A stretch of DNA of 24,358 nt from Cudoniella acicularis (Eukaryota; Ascomycota; Leotiomycetes; Helotiales; Helotiaceae). Below the pieces are notes generated by a model. That model ran no database searches and was not told where the DNA came from. It saw nothing but the letters and a program-made list of their open reading frames with translations. This document shows, piece after piece, positions 1 through 10,084 of the stretch (positions within the stretch are counted from its first letter, which is position 1; every line of letters starts with the position of its first letter). The stretch is taken from contig JAAMPI010000853.1 in NCBI GenBank assembly GCA_013054445.1, forward strand, positions 1-24,358, read 5' to 3'. Made by a program: the position numbers and the translations under genes.

Positions 1-1175
1 ATAGTGCTAACGGCGTCCAGATAAGGAGGAAACTTTCAACAGTAGGATGTGTGAAACTTGTCCCCGCGGTCATTCATGCGATATAGAGGTAGGATGGCGC
101 TCGGGTTGGAGATGCATCCGCTTTGACCCCGTTTTCCCCGTTCTTCGAGCCCGCACAGATCTCTTCGACGAGTTCAATTACATCCCGGAGCCAATAGGAG
201 CTGGTGTTTGAGATTTTGCGTGGTTTGAGAGGACACAACGCGGCCAAATACCTTGGTGCTGCAAGCATAATCGGTCAGGTGAAGATATATTATCGTGGAC
301 GATAATTGCACTTTAGCATGGATTTGCGGACAGTGCCAACTTTTTAGAGGTATCGAGGTACTTCCTCCGGTAGAATGTATGGAGCAGTCAAACGCAAAAG
401 TTGAAGCCTGTATTTTTTGAGGGAAATATACCTGCTGCAAAATATATGAGAAAATCAGCTGATCTTCAAAATTTTCCCCCTTTGACAAGAGGATCTAGAG
501 AGGGTGAAAAAAAAAATCAAAAGGTGGTTTTTTCCTATCTCCTCGACCTCTATGCGCGCCGTATCGCGAAATAGGTTGTGGTACTCTCAATACATTTGCT
601 ACTGTGACATATTATAAGAAAAAAAAGTAGATTTATCCTAATCTAGCCTATCCTCTCATGCTGATTCCCGAATTTTAGCACTTTTTTAGTTAGTGGCTGT
701 TTCTTGATTTTTGAGTGTTTCATGCGAGTTCGGTCTGCTGCGCGCATAACGGTTGAGGAGAATCAGGAGATAGTAAGGGGGATTTCTAGTTTCGATATTT
801 TAGAGCCTTTTGTATTCTTTTTCCTAGTCAAAAATAAGTCTCCTGTTAGGACTTAGATTTTGGTATCATTTCGTTCAGTCAAATTAATAAACAGGTCCTA
901 AAAGATTTCACAGCAGACTTGGCATTTCAAATCTATCTTCAAATCTTCAAATTCTTCATTCATTGGGTTCCAGTTCTCGTGGCTCGCTATGGAAATATCC
1001 CCAAATAAATTTAATACCTTTTATGTCGTTGATTCTAGCTCTGAGGCCGTATTGCTTCCTAACCTTAGCTAATTCCATTATACCGGGACCCTCCACTTGC
1101 AAACGGGGTATCATCCATCGACGTACTGCCAATTTTATTGCAAGGCAATCCCGTCACGCTTCCTTCCTCAGGGAT
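1..1175. other. Gene-poor left edge, no supported gene
   Basis: I see no gene that can be supported here. Two overlapping minus-strand open frames (74-268, 64 codons; 174-488, 104 codons) contain no motif I recognise. They could be the last exons of a gene that enters from outside the window, but there is no convincing splice pair. The stretch from about 500 to 960 is AT-rich with A and T runs and frequent stops on both strands. It lies downstream of the F-box pseudogene, so part of it may be that gene's former 3' flank. Confidence 0.6.
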
Positions 1176-3328
1176 TCATCGAAAGTCCCCGTCCCTGACC
1201 AACCACGTTAAATTGTCCGGATCCTCGCACAGCAGGCCACTCTGTGTCTCATTATGGCCATATGAGAAGAGTTCAATTGCCCGAATTTCGTCGTTGCCCA
1301 ATTCATGCATCTCAATCTCGGCGTGTTTCTCACTTTGCGAAAACGTCTTTTCGTATTTTACTGAGACTTGCCAGGCCCATGGGTGGATCTGCACATACTG
1401 GACGGAAGGGCACAAAATTTTGCACAGTTTCGCGTATTTGCGAGCGATTTCTTTGGGATTTTGAATTTCTGGCCAGAGAGCTTGAGGCTCTACCGTATAT
1501 GATCCCGGCAAAGGAGCCTTCCTGTTCAGGCGCAGCTGGGTCAAGTTCCGCATCTCTGGCAAACGGGAAGCGAAATGTTCCTTCCCATGTCAGTCATTGC
1601 CATGAAGCCTTTTTTCGAATTTTCATGGGCTTACCCATTGCTGGTAAAAATTAAGAGATAGCCCAACTCGTTTCAGACTGTTATTTCTGTACCTGAAACT
1701 ATCTATAGTTGTTAACTTGGGATCGCGTGCCGAGGGTGCCTCCATCTGTAAGTTTGGTGCGAGTGTTAGTACTCCGCAAAACAGCTATTAACATAATAAA
1801 TGAAGAAGGCATTCGACGCACCTCAAGAGATTGTGCGGGTCCAGCTGTGCTAACTTTCGGCCATTCTGTGCCAAGATAAACCATCGATAAACTTGGAAGA
1901 GATAGCCTTTGGATGTTACCGCAATTGACATCGTCTCAACCATATAGATTCGTGATTACAAGCTCTTCAACAGATCGGCCGCTCCCATTAAGCCATTCCA
2001 GGGTATTGTTATGAATTCGACAAACTTGCAAGTGCCAGATTGACGTGCAATCATTAAACAGGGACCAATGGATTTTCTCGTTTCGCTCCTCGCCGATCAT
2101 TTCATGGTTTTTATAGAAACCGTTAAATACATGGAGGCTTTGGAGGTTTTGCATATCCACCAGTTTGGTCAGATAGTTACCAACCCTCCCAGAACTTGGC
2201 TGATAAGGACTTGCGCCTGTGTCCAGTCTCAAAGTCTCCAAAGCGAGAGGAGTGTTAAAACCTTGGTTATGTTGACACTCAGCATCACACTGAATGCACA
2301 AAATCTCCAAGAAGTTGTGAAAATCCTCAAGGAAAATGATCTTATATTGCTGAATATCTGCATCTGCTGCTATTCTAAGGTCGAATTTCTTAAGTTTCGG
2401 ACATCGTTGAAGAACGCCAGTGCTTTCTTTTCGCTGTAGACATTGTGCAACTCGAGAGATGTCAAGTTTTTGAAGCCGTTCAATAGAATTGAGCAATTCA
2501 TCGCAGAATTCTTATCATCAAGCAATTGACTTGAGATTTGGATGGAAATGTTCTTGGGTGAACGATGAGTTTGGAGGGCGTTAAGAAGACCTAGGTTCCT
2601 CAATATAAGCGAAGGGCCGTAGAATTCCTCAAGTGAAATATCAATCCAACTAAAAGAGTTTGTATCAGATTATACAATGGCAGCTTTCAAGTAGAAATGA
2701 CAAACTTGATAGATCGAAGTGCAGGCATTGCTTTGATAAATCTGGTGATGATTTCTGCAATGTCTTCGTTCATGGAAATTCTGTACTCCATGTTGTCCAA
2801 CGTGAACCAGCCTACCAGGAGGTTAAAATCTTGAACGTGCACAAGCTGCAGTGGGAGAGCAACTCCTTTGAAGTCAAACGCTACAGAACCTTGTAGGTGG
2901 AGTCCATAGTGAGAGCACAAAAAAGGCGTGAAGACATCTTTGAAGGCATGGCAGACTCGAGTCAGTACTCTGAGTATTCTCCGACTTTGAATCTATGGCA
3001 CTGATCAGATTAGACTCGTGTACGACAACAAGTCCTTGAAAACATGCGTCGAGCTCGACAAATGAAAGTCTAGGGGAGAAAAAGCAAGAACATGAATCTG
3101 AGCCAGCGAATCATGGATGAGGACAGTACCAAAGGAACGGCACTAACCCTCGCAGCGCATAATGATATCGAAGTGATAAAATGCCAGATTTGGCTGCGTT
3201 CGACAAAAATGACATGTTGATGGTTGCGCTCTTGATCCTACCTGTGTCGCAACAACTCGCCAAATCTCGAGAGGGAGAGGAGAGCATTGAACTGTTTCCG
3301 TCTCACTTCCATCCCCAACAATCACCAC
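1176..3328 (-). pseudogene. Decayed F-box / leucine-rich-repeat-like protein gene
   Basis: Read on the minus strand, the pieces assemble into a fungal F-box protein. Exon 1 (3328-3242) encodes 29 residues ending in an F-box start, PLPLEIWRVVATQ. A GTAGGA donor and a CATAG acceptor (intron 3241-2993) join it in frame to IQSRRILRVLTRVCHAF, the usual F-box continuation. LRR-like text follows: NLTSLELHNVYS, CPKLKKFDLRIA, LETLRLDTGA, NIQRLSLPSL. Two more clean introns lie at 1821-1746 (GTGCGT...TACAG, ACTAAC branch) and 1634-1554 (GTAAGC...CCAGAG, CTGAC branch). The C-terminal exon 1553-1176 starts MRNLTQLRLNRK. The frame is broken at three places: a TGA at 2689-2687 followed by a frame change before about 2650, a shift in the A/G run at 2419-2435, and an in-frame TGA at 1938-1936 after which the same frame continues coding-like. 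F-box proteins are substrate adaptors of SCF ubiquitin ligases; whether this copy makes any product is doubtful. Missed introns could explain the first break, less easily the other two. Confidence 0.72.
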
Positions 3329-5293
3329 GCGTTATTGTAGACTGCTGTCACCTGTCGACATAATCGTAAAAACAGAATTGATGAAATGAAGATGAAACTG
3401 GTGTTTTAAAATTCGAGCTGAAGGGAGCTTGACGCTAATCTTTCGCTAGAGTCAAATAGGAAAAGCCCATTGCTTACTAATCCACGAGATTAACCACCTG
3501 GGCAGGTGACCACGGACACCAAAAACCTCGTGAAGAACCTTGAGCCAACTTCACCCAATTTCAAAAAAAAACATTCGCAGCAACACCGAGTTCAGGGGTC
3601 TAAGTAGGACACACGACGATGGAGTTCAACTCCGAAAACTCTCGCTGTATTGATTCTACACAAGTTTCTTGCAGTATAAAGCAGGGACATGATGGTTTCG
3701 TGGATTGCCAGCACGCGTTGCAGCTTATCTAGGTTGACACATCCAGGAATTCCGTCAGAGATGCACATCTATGTATGGATCCATTGAACTTAGGTTGGGA
3801 GTGTTAACATGTGCGTAGAGCGATTACCATATTTGACGAAGGCCAAGGTCGACATTCAGGAATTCGGTTCCAAGCTATTAGCAACAAAGAGTCATTAATC
3901 GTGTATATATGATAGTGGGGAGCAACTTGAAAGATTAGCAGCTGCAGCATTCTCTGGTTGTCGATTTGAAGGGGATCTGCATCGTAATGGAAAGATTGCC
4001 TTTGAGGAGTTACCATACTCGTCTTCCATCGACTTGACCAGACTTTTCCAGCATGCCTTGGATTAATTTCGCCATGGCAACAGTCGACAATGGATATTTA
4101 CAACATACCTGGCAATAACGCGCTCCCACCCAATTTCTATTGGATTCTTTCTCGGTGGATAAGTGCTTTGATAATTTTTACATACTTTTGATTGATGTGG
4201 AGCGATGACTTCAAGAGCTCGGGAAGGAGACAAAAAGCTGCACGATGAGAGCAAGAGATCCTTTCATGTCATCGATGGCATGTCAAGTCACCGAGTGGAA
4301 TTCTCGCAAGCGATTGTAAATATTGAGTGTTCAAGCGGAACGAGAACTATATCTGTAATATTATCATCACTGTCAACTCTCCGGACAGGATCGAGTACAT
4401 TGTCTACTACAACATCATGAATGGGGTGAAGTGTTCGGAGCAGCACTACTAGTATAAAAAACAACCAGCGCCATTTCCGGCATCGGTGCGCCTCCTTTCA
4501 AATCTATTAATACTAGTTTGAACAACAAGTTGTTGCTTGCTATGAGTGTTATTGCGGTTTGAGGGTATTTTGTGTGTGAGGATTTTATTAAGTATTTGGG
4601 TATTTAAAGAATCGCTTGCTAGAGTTTTGACGACGTGGAATTCTTGGAAATATCATTGCGCTTTCTTTTTATTTCCTTGTTTATTTTTCGGTATCTGAAA
4701 ATTAAAATAGTTGGCAACTTGCAAACTTACTCTAGTCTTGAACTTGTTACAGTCCGATTTCTATAACAGTCGAGTATTAGATGGCAAATATGCACCAGAA
4801 TTGTTTCGCGTAAACGCACTTCCTTTAGACGCAAGGCGCCGGTAGGTGATGTTTGTTGGCTATAGCGATCACTTTTAACGGAATAACGACCCAAAGAATG
4901 AGTTACGAGTTTGTTGGAGTGTTGTTATCTGTACTGGATCAGATTTGCTACTTCGTTTGTTTTCGAGACCAATCGGCGGCCGGTACAAGGAATCTTTGCA
5001 AGGTGGATTGCTCCGGGTAGCCTCAGCGCAGAGCTCGCTTCTTGCTAACATCCACTTTCTGGACTGGAGAGAATTTGGTCCGGAGGAAAGAGAAAGTGGC
5101 TCGTAAACTCGCTACCTATCCCCGCTGCGTCAGTAATTTCGCTGATGTTCCTGGTGTCCAGAAGGCCTCGTCCCAGTCGAACACTTCGCACAGGATATTT
5201 GGCCAGGATTTGACACTGCATCCGGACGTAGTAGATGCGAGTGCAAATAAAGTCGTCCGGCGTAGTGCGCGCCAAGCCACGATGCTGGAAACA
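3329..5293. other. Intergenic, no supported gene
   Basis: No gene can be supported. The first few hundred bases would be the promoter side of the F-box pseudogene. On the minus strand there are splice-like signals, for example a GTATGT donor after an open stretch that ends near 4110 and another GTATGT near 4185. The short frames there (4254-4063, 4016-3804) do not join into a recognisable protein. A plus frame at 5042-5317 (91 codons) runs into the inverted-repeat element at 5294, so whatever it belonged to is interrupted. The block from 4500 to 4760 is AT-rich. Confidence 0.5.
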
Positions 5294-5319
5294 TACGGAG
5301 GTACAGCGCCTAAATAATG

Positions 5320-5458
5320 TAATAGCACTAGCAAAGGCCCTTTGCGCACGTGCTTTACTTTACCAAACTTAGTAAGAGAAACAAGACAGCTATGAGATTC
5401 GCTACTCGATTTAATTAAGTGAAGAGTCTGCCCGGGACCGCCCTTGCTAGTGCTATTA
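5320..5458. repeat. Inner inverted-repeat unit 1 (19 bp arms)
   Basis: TAATAGCACTAGCAAAGGC at 5320-5338 is repeated in reverse complement at 5440-5458 with one mismatch. The 139 bp unit directly follows, and by three bases overlaps, the left outer arm, and it ends where the next unit begins. It contains no open frame of note. It may be a small nested MITE with TA ends or a subterminal part of the larger element. Confidence 0.62.
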
Positions 5459-5708
5459 CGAACCTGCGGGCATAGGTCTGTGCTCTATAGGGCATTTTCC
5501 GAGCCTCGCCAAACCCCCTTCAGGGCTCAAAATCCAAGAGTCGTGACCATCACTTCAAAAGTTTAGAGCCACCGAGACATTTATCATTCCCAAGTTATCG
5601 TACATCGCGATCAAATTAGATAAACTACTTACATTATTGTTTTTGAGAATTTGATAATTTGTTTGGGTGCAAAATGCCCTGTAGAGCAGACCTATGCCCG
5701 CAGGTTCG
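5459..5708. repeat. Inner inverted-repeat unit 2 (about 40 bp arms)
   Basis: The arm at 5459-5498, starting CGAACCTGCGGGCATAGGTC, is repeated in reverse complement at 5671-5708 with a two-base gap and one substitution. The unit is flanked by TTA on both sides (5456-5458 and 5709-5711), which could be a 3 bp target duplication, although these bases also belong to the neighbouring arms. The interior is about 170 bp and non-coding. These are the longest arms in the stack. Confidence 0.62.
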
Positions 5709-5860
5709 TTACATTCTTTAGGCGCTGTACCTCCGTAGAGAAGGTGTTGTGAATTCGATCAAGCTCACGAGTTGCGCCATCCACATGGCACCAACTGTCC
5801 TAGAGTACCAGGGTTGTTTTAGCAGTCTTCAAGGCTGAGTGCTCGACCCCTTGATCAAAC

Positions 5861-6081
5861 CGAGTTACATTATTACATACCGCGTTGGTGAGGAGGTGCG
5901 AGTGCAGGCCGCAGGAATATCCGAGAGGCAGAGCAGTTACCTGCAGAATGCCCTACACGCCTCGACGAAAATCGAGTAACATACCGCATTGGGTGAGGAG
6001 GTGCAAATGGCAAACGCAGGCCGTAGGGACATCCGAGAAGCAAAGCAGTTACTTCCAGAATGCTTTCAATGCCCTGCTCGC
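5861..6081. repeat. Diverged direct tandem duplication, about 105 bp unit
   Basis: Copy 1 (about 5861-5962) and copy 2 (about 5973-6081) share blocks in the same order: an ACCGCRTTGG block, TGAGGAGGTGC, GCAGGCCG, ATCCGAGA followed by GCAGAGCAGTTAC in one copy and GCAAAGCAGTTAC in the other, and CCAGAATG or GCAGAATG. Many differences are transitions (G/A and C/T), and there are small insertions in copy 2. No protein is recognisable across it. Confidence 0.6.
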
Positions 6082-7320
6082 TTATATCATTGTCGACTGT
6101 TATTCTAGAAGAATTGCTCTATTTTGGGGCAGAATCCGCGACTTTTAGCTCAACAACAACGCCTTTTTGACAGGGGGAGCGCGGAGTTCGCGACGTTTAG
6201 TTTGAACGTGTTTTTAGACAAGGGCAAGGGTTCTCCAGATTCCCGGCCCACACTTTGTCTGTTCCTCTATTGGAGAACTTATGCAGATGCTTACTCTATT
6301 GTCACTAAATCAGTAGGTTCCGATTGTCCAGGATTGATGCCCCTCCAAAAAAAATCTTGGTGCTTTCCCCGATTTGGCGGGGAATCGATCAGTGGAGCGG
6401 TTGAATAAGTAGCGGCAGCAGGGTTGTAGTTTTGGTTGGTGTCCGTTATACGACAGTGGTCAAAGACGTTGTCCAGGCTAGCCTTATTGAAGAAATTAGC
6501 GGCCATTATCGTTGTTATCTTAGTGTTACATGTCGATATTCGGTGTGTTGACTTCTTCACACCCCGTTTACCTCCTTAATAACGAGACAAAAGGCCCCTC
6601 TAAGCACGATCGTAACCCATTCATCATGGCCCGCGAAGATTTCTCAGCCTTCAGATTTTCACTTCCGTTTCGGGATACACACCGTTTCTTAGACGCACGA
6701 TTTTGAGTCTGAAACTGGATTTCGAGATGCTATTCGTAGCTTCGGAAGTCATGATATATCGATTCTCAGCCGGCAAATCTTCACTTCCATTTCGGGTTAC
6801 ACGCCGTCCTGCAGACATATGATGCGCTCAGTCAGAATCGTAATGCCGAATCAACCCATCGACCGGTAAGCCCTGTAACACCATATGAAGTTTTGGTATA
6901 ATAATGCTAAGCCTCCAAGTTTCTACTTCCGTTTCGAGCCGACACATGATTGTGACATTGGCTGTAGGAAAGGAGAGTAATGAAGCTTGAGAGGCTCGCT
7001 GATGAATTGGAAAGAATTTGATTTTCCATCACGCTGGCGCGCGCTGACGATTAACTCGTCTCCGAGATATGCGATACAACAGCCTTATCATATAGGGTCG
7101 AGAGTTTCACTCTGCTCTGAACTCCGACCATGCATAGTATTTCCATCCTTGTAAAATTTAGCTCTCCGAGGCAGCCCAGCTCCCTCCCGGTCGCGCGTTC
7201 TTGGTGGGGGCTTATTAACTGCTTGCGTCTGTCCTGGCGATGACTGCCTGACAAGTGTGCTGACGAGGCGAGGACAGTGGCACATGCAGCGAGTTCCACA
7301 CGGCGGCTGCAATCAACGAG
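6082..7320. other. Intergenic, repeat-bearing, no supported gene
   Basis: Open frames of 80-95 codons occur on both strands (for example 6124-6408 plus and 6560-6291 minus), but none carries a motif I recognise. The minus-strand frame and its neighbours could be worn transposon coding sequence, which I cannot show. A 122 bp-spaced repeat lies at 6641-6816 and is listed separately. Confidence 0.45.
6641..6816 (+). repeat. 122 bp-period diverged repeat
   Basis: A 54 bp segment at 6641-6694, with TTCTCAGCC, TTCACTTCC and TTTCGGG blocks, recurs exactly 122 bp later at 6763-6816 with roughly 80% identity. A shorter third copy of the CTACTTCCGTTTCGAG part lies near 6921-6943. Differences are again mainly transitions. 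This is an old tandem duplication or part of a repeat family. Confidence 0.55.
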
Positions 7321-8465
7321 TCAAAGAATCTGCTGTAAATTTTACCTTAATTTACCAAGCCTTACTTTACAATCAATAGTAATAGCCAATTTGAGATTTT
7401 TGCGAAATTAAATAATTTATAGAAGTTTGTAATGGAAAGTTCCTTGGGCTTTTAATTTATATATTGTTGTTCAAAGTAATGGGTCGTGCGACTACAAAGT
7501 AGAGAAGTCTATTCAACGCTCCTAAAGAATACTTTATTTCATGCTTCAATGATGTGTTGCTTGCATTGTAAATTCTAAAAATGCGTAATTACTATGACAG
7601 CAGTGACTTCGTGTTGGTGTAAAAAATTTTTTTTAATTCAAGCTGGTTTATGGCGGGTACACACTCCGTGGAAGAATAGCACCTGGAAGTCTGACACCAA
7701 TTGCCAGGAACAACAAGGGACAAAAACCGGGGGCAAAAACCAGGAGCAAGGCCAGCACTTGGAGGCCAGGAGGGGAAGGGAAGACAAGACGAGGAGGCCA
7801 GCGCCGGGAGGGCACGACGGGGACGCGGATTCTAAGGAAGAAGCCGTTGCTGCTATGTAAATCCGTTGGTTGGAAAATAATCTGAGTTTAGGTTTGGCAT
7901 GAAGGTCTCCGGGGTTAGCATGGCAGACAGGCCTCTCACAACCTTCCATGCAGTCTTCGAGAGCTCATGCCGTGGAGCTGGCCCGCAGGCTTCTTGGCGG
8001 GCTCGCTCCGCCAAGCTGGCGTCGCCGCTGCGAACGGGACGGGGACTCGACCAGTGTTTGATGTTAGCATTCCTCCAGGATAATTTGTCCTACGTCAGGA
8101 ACGCGAGCGTACCGTACAGCTCAAGGGCATGGCTCACGGCTTACGGCTCACGGCTCATGGCGACTGGAGCCATCTTCGGAGCCTTGTTGGGCTGCGATCC
8201 CGCACGCACGCCCTCTGCCAACTTTGATCGCCGCCTGGCTAGATAGCAAGCCCTTGGATGTTCCAAGTGGGATCGTGGGAACTGACTTCGTACACACAAA
8301 ATAAAATTTAAAATATACTTGTAGATATTATTCCCCGGATTTTGACAAAATTAAAGCAAAACTACCTAAGAATAAAAAGACGAGGTCTCCGTTCGTCTAT
8401 TTACGCACTGCTCTTCTAGCTCAGTTATAGTAGTGTTGATTTTCACGATATAACGCGGTACAGCG
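7321..8465. other. AT-rich block then GC-rich block, no supported gene
   Basis: The stretch 7321-7650 is strongly AT-rich and closed by stops on all frames. From about 7650 to 8240 the composition changes sharply to GC-rich, with purine-rich runs and a short GGCTCACGGCTTACGG-like repeat near 8130-8160. It turns AT-rich again at 8290-8360. The open frames in the GC-rich part (for example 7594-7860 and 7899-8246 plus) look compositional, and I recognise no protein. Confidence 0.45.
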
Positions 8466-8485
8466 ATGTCAAAAGTAATGTCCGT

Positions 8486-8498
8486 GGTTAGGGTTAGG
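8486..8498 (+). repeat. Two-unit telomere-like TTAGGG tract
   Basis: GGTTAGGGTTAGG is two units of the fungal telomere repeat inside the chromosome window, 28 bp upstream of a 15 bp minisatellite. It is too short to claim a chromosome end or a fusion. It may be an interstitial telomere-like insertion or coincidence in low-complexity sequence. Confidence 0.4.
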
Positions 8499-8525
8499 AG
8501 ACAACGGCGTTTGGGACGTTCAGGC

Positions 8526-8585
8526 TCGAGCAGTTCCAGTTCGAGCAGTTCCAGTTCGAGCAGTTCCAGTCCGAGCAGTTCCGGT
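8526..8585 (+). repeat. Minisatellite, 15 bp x 4
   Basis: The unit TCGAGCAGTTCCAGT occurs four times head to tail. The first three copies are identical and the fourth has two changes (T to C at its first base and A to G near its end). In one frame it reads as a run of serines within an otherwise unremarkable 97-codon open frame (8466-8759). I regard that frame as a product of the repeat, not a gene. Confidence 0.85.
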
Positions 8586-9976
8586 CCGGTGTATGCGTTT
8601 CTTCAGTACCCCCCTTTTGTCGCCGGCCAGCGCAAACGGTCCTCTTCCCATGCCCACCGTGGCGCCCGCAGCCTCGATGCTGCCGCTGCCGACGTCGATG
8701 TCGAGACCAAAGGATTTACATGTCATCCCGGCACATCCTCGGTTCCTGCACGGAATTGACCCGGCATCAGCCTGGCATTCCTGGCTGGAACACTACTGCA
8801 CAGAGCACTGTCATGCACGGTACTCCGTACCAGGCCTGCTTCCCGGGGTACATCGTGGGCGGAAAACAAATGTTGTTCGCACACACTGGATCCGGAAGAG
8901 GAAAGCAATTCTGACCAATGCATAGATCTAGCAGAACTTAACCTTTCGGTAAGCACGAGTATAAAACTGTCAGCCGGGAGGCGACCAGATCCAGCTGTGA
9001 ATTTTCCAGATAGCCTTGGACCTTGCTACGAAGTAAGCCTGAGGGCCCACTTATACCGGTTTTGGTAAAGTATGGAAAGTTGCGGATGTTCTTTCAGCCT
9101 TGTGGCCCAGCAGCAAAAAAAAGAAAGAAAAGTCGGTTGATAGTGCGTTGTTCATGGTCAGTGGGCCGCGAGCGGGAGTGGAAAGGCTTCATGGGTGGAT
9201 CATCTCAGAACCGCACTTCGAACAACGGCAAAACGATCCCAACGAAGAGGACGGCCTTTGGGTAGGGGATTGTGAGCAGGGGCGCTGGCACGCGAGTCTT
9301 GGTTCGCGGCTTCTGACTCAACTTCCACTCATCGTCTTGTTCTGCTTCAGTATGCTACTCTGCTAGGCCGCCCCGCGCGCTGCTCCTCGTGGCTCCAATT
9401 CATCTTTACCACTCACAGTATATTTTCTTTTGAATTTTCGAGCTTTCCTTTATATCCACTTTACACGATTGCAAATATGTTGTTGATGTGTTTGTTATTT
9501 AACTTGGCATTTTAACTTGAAGGGCCGTGGGATATATTCGGCTCTTGAAAAACTATTAAAAATTGTTCTTTTAAATATTAGGACTCAATACATGCTCTGT
9601 ATTGTTGGTAATTATTACGTATTTACAGAGAAATGGAATAATATTTATTGTATTCTTAAAATAACGTTAAATATAGGGTGCAGTGTTTACTCCTCGCAAA
9701 TTCAGACACCAGGCAATTTCCAAAAGCGCCGTCAGATTCTGCATCGCCAACAACCCGCCTGCACTGATGTCCAGGGGCGTCCATCGCGACGATGCGATGA
9801 GGCTTGAATTTTTAGTCGCAATATTCAATCTGCGCTGTCCAGCGGCGGCCACTGGTGAGAAGAAGGTCGTACGAAACATGCGAGCATGTCCCGACTCCCT
9901 AGACTGGTAGACTGCTGCTGGCTGTGCACCGCCATCTGAATCACCGACTCATCGGCGGCCTGGCCTGACGAGCAGC
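8586..9976. other. Intergenic, no supported gene
   Basis: GC-rich to about 8920, mixed to 9400, then AT-rich to about 9690. Several overlapping open frames of 60-110 codons on both strands cover 8593-9366, but none has a recognisable motif or a codon pattern resembling the right-half genes. There is no splice arrangement I can defend. Confidence 0.45.
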
Positions 9977-10084
9977 AAGTGGCAGCTTTGGCAGCAAAGT
10001 GGCAGAACTGGCAGCAAGTGGCAGAACTGGCACAAAGTGGCACAAAGTGGCAGAACTGGCACAAAATGGCACAAAATGGCACTG
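9977..10084 (+). repeat. Minisatellite, about 10 bp unit
   Basis: An array built on AGTGGCACAA and AGTGGCAGAACTGGCA variants covers about 108 bp. The basic period is near 10 bp with higher-order units of about 20 bp. All three forward and several reverse frames stay open across it, which creates overlapping spurious open frames between about 9830 and 10,360 on both strands. Confidence 0.8.

Larger units (their letters stand above)
5294..5737. mobile_element. MITE-like foldback element, outer inverted repeats, TA flanks
   Basis: A 29 bp arm at 5294-5322 is repeated in reverse complement at 5709-5737 with one mismatch. Each arm carries CGGAGGTACAGCGCCTAAA. The arms begin and end with TA, the target duplication expected of Tc1/mariner-type elements. 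The 444 bp unit has no transposase-sized open frame, so it would be non-autonomous. Two further inverted-repeat pairs are packed inside it (5320-5458 and 5459-5708), so the whole unit can fold into a branched hairpin. What is seen is the arms, the TA ends and the lack of a transposase; the superfamily assignment is inference. Confidence 0.68.

Noticed and set aside
3804..4254. Possible small spliced gene on the minus strand (GTATGT donors at about 4110 and 4185)
   Set aside because: The candidate exons are tiny, no combination gives a convincing protein, and the flanking frames contain stops.
8466..8759. Ser-rich 97-codon open frame
   Set aside because: The serine run is the 15 bp minisatellite read in one frame; the other strand is open as well, and no other coding signal is present.
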